Origin: RGIG2161 sp964525525
GTDB lineage: Bacteria > Bacillota > Clostridia > Oscillospirales > CAG-272
Direction of reading: 5' to 3'
DNA length: 29,781 bases
Assembly (NCBI GenBank): GCA_964525525.1
Contig: CAZGHD010000013.1
Coordinates: 1 to 29,781, forward strand
The notes beneath the pieces are model-generated. The model did not search any database, was not told the DNA's origin, and saw only the letters and a list, made by a program, of their open reading frames with translations. A program made the translations under genes and the position numbers. Shown here piece by piece: positions 1 through 7,103 of the stretch; position 1 is the first letter of the stretch, and each line of letters begins with the position of its first letter.

Positions 1-150
1 AGCGGTGGATGAGGTGTTTGAAACAAGCGAAAAAGACTCCTCATGCGTCGGCCTTCTGCTGCCACCTCTGAAATTGCGAAGCAATTTCCAGGAAGAACAC
101 TATGTGTTTTCCTCTCCCTTCACAGGAGAAGACTTTTTTGATATGCTGAA
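1..150. repeat. Degenerate dispersed intergenic repeat (gut Firmicutes type)
   Basis: The stretch opens with GGTGGATGAGGTG and continues with GACTCCTCATGCGTCGGCC, a perfect 8-bp hairpin (GAAATTGC 70-77, loop GAA, GCAATTTC 81-88) and a CTCTCCCTTCACAGGAGAAG block. From memory this resembles the short intergenic repeats (GGTGGATGAGG... CTCATCCGTC... GGGGAAGGC) scattered through gut Clostridia genomes, here decayed. One frame stays open from base 2 to a TGA at 173-175 (57 codons), so the 3' end of a gene that starts outside the window cannot be excluded. I recognise no domain in it. Confidence 0.45.
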
Positions 151-172
151 AGCAAAGAAAAGCTCGGCGCAA

Positions 173-216
173 TGATATGCACCTCCAAAAGCGTCTAACT
201 TTTGGGGTTCATATCA
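173..216. repeat. Imperfect palindrome resembling back-to-back IS3-family ends
   Basis: The left arm TGATATGCACCTCCAAAAG (173-191) and right arm CTTTTGGGGTTCATATCA (199-216) pair over about 17 bp with one mismatch and one bulge, around a 7-nt loop. Each arm, read inward, resembles the terminal inverted repeat of IS3/IS150-group elements (TGxxxTGxACCCCAAAAGTTAGAC). No transposase lies between them. It could be an IS relic, a minimal mobile element or simply a hairpin. It overlaps the TGA closing the frame open from base 2. Confidence 0.5.
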
Positions 217-412
217 GGTAACAGAGGTCTGAATCCGGAATCTTTTTCTCACTGCGTTCGAAAAATCTTCCCAAAGTTGCGCTGATGTGCAGCGGGAACT
301 TAGGCATATATCATCTTTCTCTTTTATCTATTCTCTTTTATCTTTTATCTGGAAAAATCGCATAAGGCATTTAGAGAAAAGAGAAGAGATAAAAAAGAAG
401 AACGAAGAGAAC
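217..412. other. Gene-free stretch with a pyrimidine/purine imperfect stem
   Basis: No credible gene is seen. TTCTCTTTTATCT occurs at 317-329 and again at 331-343, followed by TTTATCT. The purine tract from about 371 to 412 is roughly complementary to this pyrimidine tract, so 312-412 could fold into a long imperfect stem around an AT-rich apex near 351-370. Nothing recognisable is seen in 217-310. Confidence 0.4.
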
Positions 413-454
413 AAAAAGAAAAATCGCCTACTTGCGTAAGCGATTTTTCTTTTT
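413..454 (-). terminator. Rho-independent terminator of tRNA-Leu
   Basis: AAAAAGAAAAATCGC (413-427) and GCGATTTTTCTTTTT (440-454) form a perfect 15-bp stem around a 12-nt loop. On the minus strand the T-rich arm follows the GC core immediately after the tRNA 3' end, as expected for an intrinsic terminator. The near-symmetric stem could also work on the plus strand. Confidence 0.8.
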
Positions 455-536
455 GGTGCGGGTAACAGGGGTCGAACCTGCACGAATTAACACAGGATCC
501 TAAATCTTGCGCGTCTGCCAATTCCGCCATACCCGC
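454..536 (-). tRNA. tRNA-Leu (anticodon UAG), CCA encoded
   Basis: The minus strand has acceptor arms GCGGGTA and TACCCGC, a Leu-type D arm (GGCGGAATTGGCAGAC), anticodon loop TTTAGGA (anticodon TAG), a class II variable region, T arm GCAGG/TTCGACC/CCTGT, discriminator A and an encoded CCA. The anticodon stem CAAGA/TCCTG has an A29-C41 mismatch. The variable arm is only 11 nt with at most two pairs, which is short for tRNA-Leu. It should read CUA and related leucine codons. It has its own consensus promoter and terminator, so it is probably expressed despite these deviations. Confidence 0.93.
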
Positions 537-565
537 ATAAAAGCTCTTAGATTAAGAGCTTTTAT
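537..565 (-). terminator. Perfect 13-bp hairpin between peptidase gene and tRNA-Leu
   Basis: ATAAAAGCTCTTA (537-549) and TAAGAGCTTTTAT (553-565) pair perfectly around a 3-nt loop. It lies downstream of the minus-strand peptidase stop and probably ends that transcript. Transcripts from the tRNA promoter should start near 560, so most of the hairpin would also sit in the tRNA 5' leader. Confidence 0.55.
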
Positions 566-566
566 G

Positions 567-595
567 ATTATAACATCATTTGAACGGATTGTCAA
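567..595 (-). promoter_or_regulatory. Consensus sigma-A promoter of tRNA-Leu
   Basis: On the minus strand TTGACA (590-595) is followed by exactly 17 bp and TATAAT (567-572). Both hexamers match consensus perfectly. The predicted start is near 560, about 25 nt before the mature tRNA 5' end. Confidence 0.85.
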
Positions 596-621
596 GCGAC
601 AGTAACTGTCTGTTCGTAGTT

Positions 622-2064
622 TTATTTATTCAGATCGCGGTCACACTCGATTATCATGTGGATAAGAATTCTTACCGCGCGGAAGAAATCGTCAAGGATT
701 ATACATTCGTCTCTCTCGTGGTCTCCGCCGTGACCTGCGGGCATATCAAGCGCTTTTGACGGAGCACCGGCGCAGGGGGCTTTTACACCTACCGAGAACG
801 CGTTTTTGAGATAGCGCGCGTAGGTACCGCCGGACAGACGGTAGGACTTTTTATTGTTTCCGGTTATCTCGTTGTATACGCTTTCCATTATTTCGGGTAT
901 TTTGCTGTCCTTGTCGGTGGAAAATCCGGGGCGGTTTTCTATCCACGCGACAGACCAGCCGCTGTCCGCGAGATTCTTCTCGAGCGTCTTTTCAAGCTCG
1001 TCGGGAGCAAATGACGCGCCGTATCTTATATCAATGCTTGCGTACAGCTTTCCGTCTTCCATTTTCACCATTCCGTTAGCGGCGGAAAGGGGGCCGAAGT
1101 CCTCGTCGTCGTGCTTGATGCCGAGTTCTTCGCCGTAATGAGTAGAGAAGAATTTAACCAGCGTAGCCATTGCTTCTCTGTCCTCTGCCGAAAGGGCAGA
1201 GCAGTCTGCGAGGAGTGCTGCCGCTTTTGCAGTAGCGTTTTCTGCGTCCTCGGGATATGCCGCGTGCTTTGCGACGCCGAACGCCTTGAAAAGAAGATTA
1301 CCGTCTGCGGTTTTTTCAAGGGAGAATTTGTCGTTTCCGTTTATTTTATTTGTTATTTCCGCTTCAAGCTCTGCGGAATATTTGAGGGTGACAGAAATAC
1401 AGTCGAGGATTATATTGAACGCGGAACCGCCCTCAAAACCGATAATATCGGAGGACGGAGTGTTACGGCGAGCCCACATATGAAGGATACCCTTTTCACC
1501 GGTGCAGCACGGGAACGCCGAGTCGGGAACGATAGAGAGCTCGGGCATTTTTTCGTTTTCAACGAACGCTTCTATATCTTGCATACCGCTTTCCTCGTTT
1601 GAACCGAGGTAGGTTACTATGCGGCTGTTTATCGGAATACCGCACTCCTTTAATACCGACATCGCGCAAAGGGACGCGATAACGCCTGACTTGTTGTCGC
1701 TTACTCCGCGGCCGATCAGAGTTCCGTCTATTACCTTGGGAGAAAACGGCTCGGTATATATCCAGCCGTCACCTACCGGAACTACGTCGGTATGTGTGTA
1801 AAGGCAGATAGTCTTCTCGCCGTCGCCGTACTCGGCAAGGCCGTATCTGTTGCCCGAGCGGAGCTCGGTGTTAAATCCGTGAGAGCGGTACAGATCTGCT
1901 ACCGCACGAAGTGCGCGCAGACATTCGGGTCCGAACGGAGCGCCGTCCTCGGGAGCGGATTCGATAGACGGGATCTTTACAAGCTCCATCCATTCGTTTA
2001 CCGCGCGGTCGCGGTTTTTCTCCAGCCAATCGGATATTTTTTTGTCGTATTCTTTGTTTATCAT
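622..2064 (-). CDS. pepV: M20 family dipeptidase (PepV-like)
   Basis: A 480-residue zinc aminopeptidase of the M20 family, expected to hydrolyse dipeptides in the cytoplasm. The metal and catalytic residues are in order: HTDVVP (His91, with Asp93 beside it), GRGVSDNKSG (Asp123, bridging), NEESG (catalytic Glu157 and metal Glu158), PDSAFP (Asp181) and a C-terminal HERDE (His449). The roughly 200-residue insert between Asp181 and the C-terminal block is the lid/dimerisation domain, and the length is normal for PepV. The ATG has an AGAGGA SD eight bases upstream. It lies 86 bp downstream of the PHP gene on the same strand and I see no strong promoter between them, so the two may be co-transcribed. 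I am sure of the family and less sure of dipeptide rather than another M20 substrate. Confidence 0.88.
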   Translation of the reverse strand: MINKEYDKKISDWLEKNRDRAVNEWMELVKIPSIESAPEDGAPFGPECLRALRAVADLYRSHGFNTELRSGNRYGLAEYGDGEKTICLYTHTDVVPVGDGWIYTEPFSPKVIDGTLIGRGVSDNKSGVIASLCAMSVLKECGIPINSRIVTYLGSNEESGMQDIEAFVENEKMPELSIVPDSAFPCCTGEKGILHMWARRNTPSSDIIGFEGGSAFNIILDCISVTLKYSAELEAEITNKINGNDKFSLEKTADGNLLFKAFGVAKHAAYPEDAENATAKAAALLADCSALSAEDREAMATLVKFFSTHYGEELGIKHDDEDFGPLSAANGMVKMEDGKLYASIDIRYGASFAPDELEKTLEKNLADSGWSVAWIENRPGFSTDKDSKIPEIMESVYNEITGNNKKSYRLSGGTYARYLKNAFSVGVKAPCAGAPSKALDMPAGHGGDHERDECIILDDFFRAVRILIHMIIECDRDLNK

Positions 2065-2150
2065 AAATAGCGTCCTCTTTTTTTGAAAATATTTTCAGTA
2101 TTCCGACATATTACCGTCAGAAAAAAGTGAGATAATCAGTATAGTTAAAT

Positions 2151-3521
2151 TCAGCAGGTGTGAATATATTTCTTCATCAGCTTTTCGGCTTTCGCGGATA
2201 TGAGATCAAGCTCGGTTTTGTCTGCGTTGCCCGTTGCGTACTGGAACATAAGCTCGCCGTCGAGTACCGCCTCTTTGTCGTGGAGCGGGAAGTAGTTTTC
2301 CATAAGGAACGCGGCGTATTTCTGGAGTCTGAATTCACCGACGATGCGGTACTCATCCGAGATCGTATCAATCGCTACAGAGTAGTGATCCTTTATAGCG
2401 GTGAGAATTTCCGAACGCTCGTTTTCTTTTGCGAAAACCACGGTGTGGCAGGGCTTCATGCCGCGGTTTAAGACCGTTGAGCCGTGGCTGTCGGTCGAGC
2501 CTACTATCGGGTGTACTCTGCCTTCTCTGTATTCGTCGTAGTAAAGCGCGGTCTGAAGTCCGTTCATGTGGAAATACAGCTCACCTCCGAGAACCTCAAA
2601 CGCGTCAAACGGGTGATTCTTCATAATATAGCGGGTAAACGCTTCGGGTATCTGGAAAATATTTGAGATCCAGTAAGGATGCGCGAAGATGCCGAGACCG
2701 TCCGCTTCTCTGATCTTGTCAAATGCCCAAACGCAGGATGCGTACCAGCGGGGCTCAACGTCGCCCGGGATAGGATCGTCGGAGGAGTTAAGTCTGTCGA
2801 TTATCGCGTCTATCTCTTTGTTATACTGTTCTTCTGTAATTGTATCCGGAGGGCAGACGGATGAATCAAGGCGTCTGCGGTCTATATTTCCGTCGGTCTC
2901 TCTATGATTGGGTCTGCCTTCTATAAGCCCGTTTACCGAGAAAAGACCGCCCGCGTTGACGATATGTACCTCGTTTCCGGGCAGGTGGACTTCCTCACCC
3001 GGGAGAATGTTCAGTGCAATGTTTACGTCTTTATACGCGTTCATCGCGTCAAGCGACGGATAGTAGCGGTGATGGTCGGTAATAACGATGAAATCGTAGC
3101 CTAATTTGCGGTAATTTGCACAAACTATATCGGGAGCCTCGCGTCCGTCAGAGCGGAAGGTGTGCATATGAAAGTCGCCCTTGAGAGGATAGCGGGATGC
3201 GAGATCGTGCTCAAGCGCGTATACCGAAAACTGCGCGAGCTTATCCTCGCCCGAATATATTCTTACGTAATGTTCAGCCTCGGCTTGCGCGGTGTAGGGA
3301 AATCTGAGGCAACCGTCACTGTCGGGCGTGACTTTTATCTCGGTGTAGTTGTCTTTGTAAAAATCGTGACGGTGAAATCCTTTGGTTATGTCGTGCACCG
3401 ATACGGTGTACTCACCCTTGAACGCGGCGTGCGCGCCGAGCGGCTTTACGGTGAATTCTATCTCTTTGCCGACAGGGAAAGCTATCGGATAAATATCGTA
3501 GTTATAGAGTTCCTTTCTCAT
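2151..3521 (-). CDS. PHP-domain metal-dependent hydrolase
   Basis: A 456-residue protein. Residues 1-110 look like a beta-rich accessory domain with no motif I recognise. From about 113 a PHP domain begins: HMHTFRSDG (His118, His120, Asp125), ITDHH (149-151), GEEVHL (175-180), AHPYW and DSHG supply the usual metal ligands of the polymerase-and-histidinol-phosphatase fold. PHP proteins are mostly phosphoesterases acting on small phosphates or nucleotides; this sequence does not reveal the substrate. There is no signal peptide. The ATG has AAGAGGA upstream and a consensus-like minus-strand promoter at 3561-3589. Pairing with the peptidase downstream may only be positional. Confidence 0.8.
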   Translation of the reverse strand: MRKELYNYDIYPIAFPVGKEIEFTVKPLGAHAAFKGEYTVSVHDITKGFHRHDFYKDNYTEIKVTPDSDGCLRFPYTAQAEAEHYVRIYSGEDKLAQFSVYALEHDLASRYPLKGDFHMHTFRSDGREAPDIVCANYRKLGYDFIVITDHHRYYPSLDAMNAYKDVNIALNILPGEEVHLPGNEVHIVNAGGLFSVNGLIEGRPNHRETDGNIDRRRLDSSVCPPDTITEEQYNKEIDAIIDRLNSSDDPIPGDVEPRWYASCVWAFDKIREADGLGIFAHPYWISNIFQIPEAFTRYIMKNHPFDAFEVLGGELYFHMNGLQTALYYDEYREGRVHPIVGSTDSHGSTVLNRGMKPCHTVVFAKENERSEILTAIKDHYSVAIDTISDEYRIVGEFRLQKYAAFLMENYFPLHDKEAVLDGELMFQYATGNADKTELDLISAKAEKLMKKYIHTC

Positions 3522-3560
3522 TTTTTCGCAAGTCCTCTTAAAATATATTTAGTTGACTTT

Positions 3561-3589
3561 AGTATATATTATTTTTGTATTTTAGTCAA
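3561..3589 (-). promoter_or_regulatory. Sigma-A promoter of the PHP/peptidase genes
   Basis: On the minus strand TTGACT (3584-3589), a 17-bp AT-rich spacer and TATACT (3561-3566). The predicted start is near 3554, about 33 nt before the PHP start codon. Confidence 0.75.
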
Positions 3590-3681
3590 GCATCACCGAA
3601 AGAGTTTTGAAAAAAAGACACTTTTGTGCTAACATATGGCAAGATTGTGCGGGTAAATTTAATTTATTTACAAAATTACTA

Positions 3682-3710
3682 TTGCAATATCTTACGATTT
3701 GTATTAATAT
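3682..3710 (+). promoter_or_regulatory. Sigma-A promoter of the DUF5685 operon
   Basis: TTGCAA (3682-3687), 17 bp, TAATAT (3705-3710). The predicted start is near 3717, upstream of the TTG start at 3749. This rules out the longer upstream reading frame as the real gene start. Confidence 0.6.
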
Positions 3711-3748
3711 TATTATGTATAGTTATGCCGTTTCGGGAGGGGAACCGT

Positions 3749-4630
3749 TTGTTCGGATATATCAAGCCGCTTGTTTCGGAGCTGAAGGTAAGTGAATACG
3801 AATATTACCGCGGCGTGTACTGCGGTCTGTGCCGCGCTCTCGGAAAACGCACGGGGCAAACGTCGAGATTTGCGTTAAACTACGACCTCGTTTTTCTCGC
3901 TCTCGTGCGTATGGCGGTGAGCGGAGGGGATTATTCTTTTTCCCGCAGAAGATGCATCGTGCACCCGCTCAAAAAACGGCGTATGGCAGACGGATGCGAG
4001 GTGCTTGATTTCTGCGCTTACGCTACCGCTATGCTGACCTGTCAAAAAATAGAGGATAACGTCAAGGACTCCCGCGGAGCGTCGAAAGTCGCGGCGTATG
4101 CGCTCTCGCCGTACGGCAAGATGCTCGGTCGGCGGTCAAAACCTATTGTCGCACTGACCGAAAAAGTCACGGAACGTCTTTGCGAGCTTGACGCGCTGGA
4201 GAGAGAAAAATGTCCGTCTGTTGACCGCCCTGCCGATGTTTTCGGGCGTGCGCTCGGCGCGATTTGTGCCGAGGGTGTCGGCGAAGAGGAATCGACCGAA
4301 TACCGCGTTTGCCGCGAGATAGGTTATCGGCTCGGCAGATTTATATATATACTTGACGCGGCAGACGATTTTGCCGACGACGTAAAGAGCGGCAGTTACA
4401 ACCCGATAAGATACGCGTATGAGACGGAGGAGCTGACAGACAGATTAAAAGAAAATCTGTACGAGGCACTGCTGCTTGAGTGCTGTTCGCTTGACGCGTC
4501 GTCGTCGCTGATAGATTTTTCCGCCTGCGTGTCGGCGGGCAACATTATAAAGAATATTATCGAACTCGGTATGCCGGACGCGGCCGCCCGCGTTCTCGCT
4601 ATAAACGAAACAGGAGATACTACTAAATGA
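3749..4630 (+). CDS. DUF5685 family protein (TTG start)
   Basis: A 293-residue protein starting MFGYIKP, followed by EYEYYRGVYCGLCRALG; this opening and the later DAADDFADDVKSGSYNP are the hallmarks I recall for DUF5685. The start is a TTG at 3749, six bases after GGGAGGGG (3735-3742). The open frame extends 41 codons further upstream, but that part precedes the predicted promoter and lacks family similarity. The protein is mostly helical, with an early CxxC (YCGLC) and two acidic patches (KIEDNVKD and DAADDFADD) that could bind metal; that is inference. There is no signal peptide or membrane segment. Its function is unknown. It overlaps the J-domain gene by four bases (ATGA), implying translational coupling and a shared job. 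Confidence 0.8.
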   Translation: MFGYIKPLVSELKVSEYEYYRGVYCGLCRALGKRTGQTSRFALNYDLVFLALVRMAVSGGDYSFSRRRCIVHPLKKRRMADGCEVLDFCAYATAMLTCQKIEDNVKDSRGASKVAAYALSPYGKMLGRRSKPIVALTEKVTERLCELDALEREKCPSVDRPADVFGRALGAICAEGVGEEESTEYRVCREIGYRLGRFIYILDAADDFADDVKSGSYNPIRYAYETEELTDRLKENLYEALLLECCSLDASSSLIDFSACVSAGNIIKNIIELGMPDAAARVLAINETGDTTK

Positions 4631-5253
4631 AAGATCCGTATTCGGTCCTCGGCGTTCCAAGGACCGCCACAGATGATGAAATAAAAAAAGCATATCGCGA
4701 GCTGGCGCGTAAATATCACCCCGATAATTACACCAACAGTCCGCTTGCCGATCTCGCGTCCGAAAAGATGAAGGAGATCAACGAGGCTTACGATACCGTT
4801 CAAAAGGAACGTGCGGGCAAGGGCTCTTCGTCATACTCCTCGGGCGGTGCTTACGGCTACGGTCAGGGCAGCTATACCGGCGGAAGCTCGGGAACCTCGT
4901 TTGCCGAGGTGCGCAGACTTATAAACGCGGGGCAGTATATTCAGGCGGAAAATATTCTTGACTCAACCCCCTCTGCCGGCAGAGACGCGGAGTGGAACTT
5001 CCTCAAGGGCTGTATCTGCCTTCAGCGCGGATGGTATGCAGACGCGCAGAGATACATTGAGACCGCGTGCTATATGGATCCCAACAATATGGAATATCAG
5101 AACGCGCGCGCAAGAATGTCCGGCGGCGCGGCAAGATTCGGGCAGCCTTACCGCACGGCGGGAGGACTCGGCGGATGTTCGGTGTGCGATATTTGTACCG
5201 GACTTATGTGCGCGGACTGTCTGTGTGACTGCTTTGGCAACGGATGCTGTTAA
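4627..5253 (+). CDS. J-domain protein with TPR-like middle and Cys-rich tail
   Basis: A 208-residue DnaJ-family co-chaperone. Residues 3-65 form a J domain with the HPD motif at 31-33, which stimulates Hsp70 ATPase. A Gly/Ser/Tyr-rich linker follows (about 68-92). Residues 93-160 resemble one or two TPR-like helical hairpins (an AGQYIQAENIL segment and a second WYADAQRYIETA-type helix). The last 25 residues contain nine cysteines, including a terminal CC, but the canonical DnaJ zinc finger is absent. The tail could bind metal or be palmitoyl-like or disulphide-linked; this is not shown. It overlaps the DUF5685 stop by four bases. A specialised J protein serving the DUF5685 partner is the simplest reading. 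Confidence 0.85.
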   Translation: MKDPYSVLGVPRTATDDEIKKAYRELARKYHPDNYTNSPLADLASEKMKEINEAYDTVQKERAGKGSSSYSSGGAYGYGQGSYTGGSSGTSFAEVRRLINAGQYIQAENILDSTPSAGRDAEWNFLKGCICLQRGWYADAQRYIETACYMDPNNMEYQNARARMSGGAARFGQPYRTAGGLGGCSVCDICTGLMCADCLCDCFGNGCC

Positions 5254-5280
5254 ATCAATTATCTTTCGGAGAACACTGTT

Positions 5281-5802
5281 TTGAAAAAGACTAAAAAGAT
5301 AGCAACCTCTGCGGTGCTGTGCGCGATGAGCGTTATAATCCTGTATTTCGGTGCCGTGTTTGACGTTATGTTTCTTACTATGGCGGCGGTGGCGTCGCTT
5401 ATCGTGGTGTATACCGTTATAGAGATAGGCGGTTCTTATCCGTGGCTGATATACGCGGCGACCTCGCTTCTCTCTATGCTTTTGCTTCCGAATAAGCTTC
5501 CTGCGATAACTTATCTCATCTTCGCGGGAATCTATCCGATAATAAAATCGTACGCCGAGCGGCTTCCTCTCGTGATCGCGTGGATAGTGAAGCTCGCTAT
5601 GTTCAACCTCTGCCTCACGGGGCTGATCTTCATCAGTAAAAGCATTATGGGGCTTGAGGATCTTACCTTCGGCTTTTCGCCGATAGTTTACGCCGCGGGA
5701 AACTTGATTTTCCTGCTTTTCGACTACGTTTTGTCAAAGATAATACTGCTCTATATGCTAAAGCTCAGAGCACGCTTCCGCTCGTCGGTTCATTTTGACT
5801 GA
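5281..5802 (+). CDS. Small integral membrane protein, ECF S-component-like (TTG start)
   Basis: A 173-residue, very hydrophobic protein with a Lys-rich N-terminus (MKKTKK) and five or six predicted membrane segments. The size, topology and the opening TSAVLCAMSVIILYFG resemble substrate-binding S components of energy-coupling-factor vitamin transporters, but I see no motif naming a substrate, so this is a suggestion. Translation starts at a TTG (5281) eight bases after GGAGA (5268-5272). It lies 27 bp after the J-domain gene and is probably its operon partner. The next promoter (5818) begins just after its stop. Confidence 0.65.
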   Translation: MKKTKKIATSAVLCAMSVIILYFGAVFDVMFLTMAAVASLIVVYTVIEIGGSYPWLIYAATSLLSMLLLPNKLPAITYLIFAGIYPIIKSYAERLPLVIAWIVKLAMFNLCLTGLIFISKSIMGLEDLTFGFSPIVYAAGNLIFLLFDYVLSKIILLYMLKLRARFRSSVHFD

Positions 5803-5817
5803 ATTGCGTCTGTTGCC

Positions 5818-5847
5818 TTGACAAAGGCGAGACGGTTGGTGTATAAT
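5818..5847 (+). promoter_or_regulatory. Consensus sigma-A promoter of the yicC-remA-gmk block
   Basis: TTGACA (5818-5823), 18 bp, TATAAT (5842-5847). Both hexamers are perfect. The predicted start is near 5854, giving a leader of about 64 nt before the yicC ATG. Confidence 0.8.
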
Positions 5848-5917
5848 TAAAATAGGTGAATAGCCTTTTTAATACAGTATATATAATATAAGAGATTCTG
5901 AAAGGAACGTTTCCGTT

Positions 5918-6805
5918 ATGATAAAAAGCATGACGGCTTTCGGCCGCGCAAAAGAGACGATAGACAACAAAGTAATAACGGTCGAGCTGAAATCGGTCAA
6001 CAGCCGTTATTTCGATTGCTCGATAAAGATCCCGAGACTTTACGGATTTCTTGAAGATAAGATAAAATCCTACCTTACCGCAAGCGGAATATCCCGCGGT
6101 AAGCTTGACGTCGGCGTTATGGTAGAGCAGACCGCGTCCTCCGGCGTTACGGTCGATCTTGACGTCGCTTATACCGAGTCGTATATCGCGGCGCTTCACC
6201 GCCTTAGCGAGGAGTTTGGACTTCGCGACGATATATCGGTTATGACCGTGGCACAGAACAGAGATATTTTCTCGGTTCAAAAGCCTGAGGAAGACGCCGA
6301 AAAGGATTGGGAAAACATAAAAACCGTACTGGATCTTGCTCTTACCGAATACAACGCGATGAAGATCGCGGAGGGCGAACGTCTTGAAAAGGACATCAGA
6401 GGCAAGATAGAAGGTATCAAGGTAATAACCGGTGAAATATCTGCGGCATCCGAACAGGAGATCGCCTCCTACCGCGCAAAGATGGAGCAGAGAATAAAGA
6501 ATATGCTCGGCGATATGAACGTTCAGATAGACGAGAGCCGTATTCTGACCGAGTGCGCGATCTTCGCGGACAAGGTCGCAATAGACGAGGAGCTGGTCAG
6601 ACTCGCAAGCCATTTCGAGGCTTTCGAGGAGATCACGAGATCCAAAGACCCGGTAGGACGTAAGCTCGATTTCCTGCTTCAGGAGATAAACCGCGAGACC
6701 AACACCATCGGCTCCAAGGTTTGTGACAGCAATATCGCTCGCCGCGTCGTGGATATAAAGAGCGAGCTTGAAAAAATACGCGAACAGATACAGAATATCG
6801 AATAG
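5918..6805 (+). CDS. yicC: YicC/YloC family endoribonuclease
   Basis: A 295-residue protein with the YicC N-terminal signature (MIKSMTAFGRA, then ELKSVNSRYFD) and the C-terminal DUF1732 region containing DPVGRKLDFLLQEINRE and NTIGSKVCD. YicC proteins are cytoplasmic endoribonucleases implicated in small-RNA and mRNA turnover. Full length for the family. The ATG is preceded by AAAGGAA at 5901-5907, with an 11-base gap. It is first in the transcript that continues into remA, gmk and rpoZ, the same order as yloC-ylzA-gmk-yloH in B. subtilis. Confidence 0.95.
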   Translation: MIKSMTAFGRAKETIDNKVITVELKSVNSRYFDCSIKIPRLYGFLEDKIKSYLTASGISRGKLDVGVMVEQTASSGVTVDLDVAYTESYIAALHRLSEEFGLRDDISVMTVAQNRDIFSVQKPEEDAEKDWENIKTVLDLALTEYNAMKIAEGERLEKDIRGKIEGIKVITGEISAASEQEIASYRAKMEQRIKNMLGDMNVQIDESRILTECAIFADKVAIDEELVRLASHFEAFEEITRSKDPVGRKLDFLLQEINRETNTIGSKVCDSNIARRVVDIKSELEKIREQIQNIE

Positions 6806-6827
6806 TAATAAACAGAGAGACTGAAAA

Positions 6828-7103
6828 ATGAAATTCATCAATATAGGCTTCGGAAATATGGTTGCCGCTGACAGGATAGTAGCCTTGGTCAGCCCGGATT
6901 CTTCTCCTATCAAGCGTCTTATCTCTGACGCAAAGGACGACGGCAGAGTAATTGACGTTACCTGCGGCAGACGTACCCGCTCGGTAATAGTTACCGACAG
7001 CGAGCACGTTATCCTTTCCGCTATACAGGCGGAGACCATCTCAAACCGACTTACAAGCGACGATGCAGACAATATTGAAGACGAGGGAGAAGAGGATGAG
7101 TAA
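6828..7103 (+). CDS. remA: RemA/YlzA family regulator (DUF370)
   Basis: A 91-residue protein with the RemA core: NIGFGNMVAADRIVAL, SSPIKRLISDAKDDG, and an RRTRSVIVTDS strand. In B. subtilis RemA is a DNA-binding activator of biofilm matrix and osmoprotection genes. The last 15 residues form an acidic tail (DDADNIEDEGEEDE). It starts 22 bp after yicC and overlaps gmk by eight bases. A constant neighbour of gmk in Firmicutes. Confidence 0.92.
   Translation: MKFINIGFGNMVAADRIVALVSPDSSPIKRLISDAKDDGRVIDVTCGRRTRSVIVTDSEHVILSAIQAETISNRLTSDDADNIEDEGEEDE

Noticed and set aside
345..530. A 61-codon minus-strand frame
   Set aside because: It overlaps the tRNA-Leu and its terminator, so it is not a gene.
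2065..2150. A separate promoter or terminator between the PHP and peptidase genes
   Set aside because: I found no convincing pair of promoter hexamers on the minus strand; the TGAAAATATTTTCA palindrome is AT-only and too weak for a terminator.
5854..5917. A riboswitch in the yicC leader
   Set aside because: Only 64 nt, AT-rich, with no stable hairpin apart from a 4-bp GGAA/TTCC; nothing supports a regulatory fold.
5765..7072. A 435-codon open frame on the minus strand
   Set aside because: It lies antisense to yicC and remA, both clear genes with strong family motifs; its translation has no recognisable domain and no good SD. It arises from the codon bias of the sense strand.
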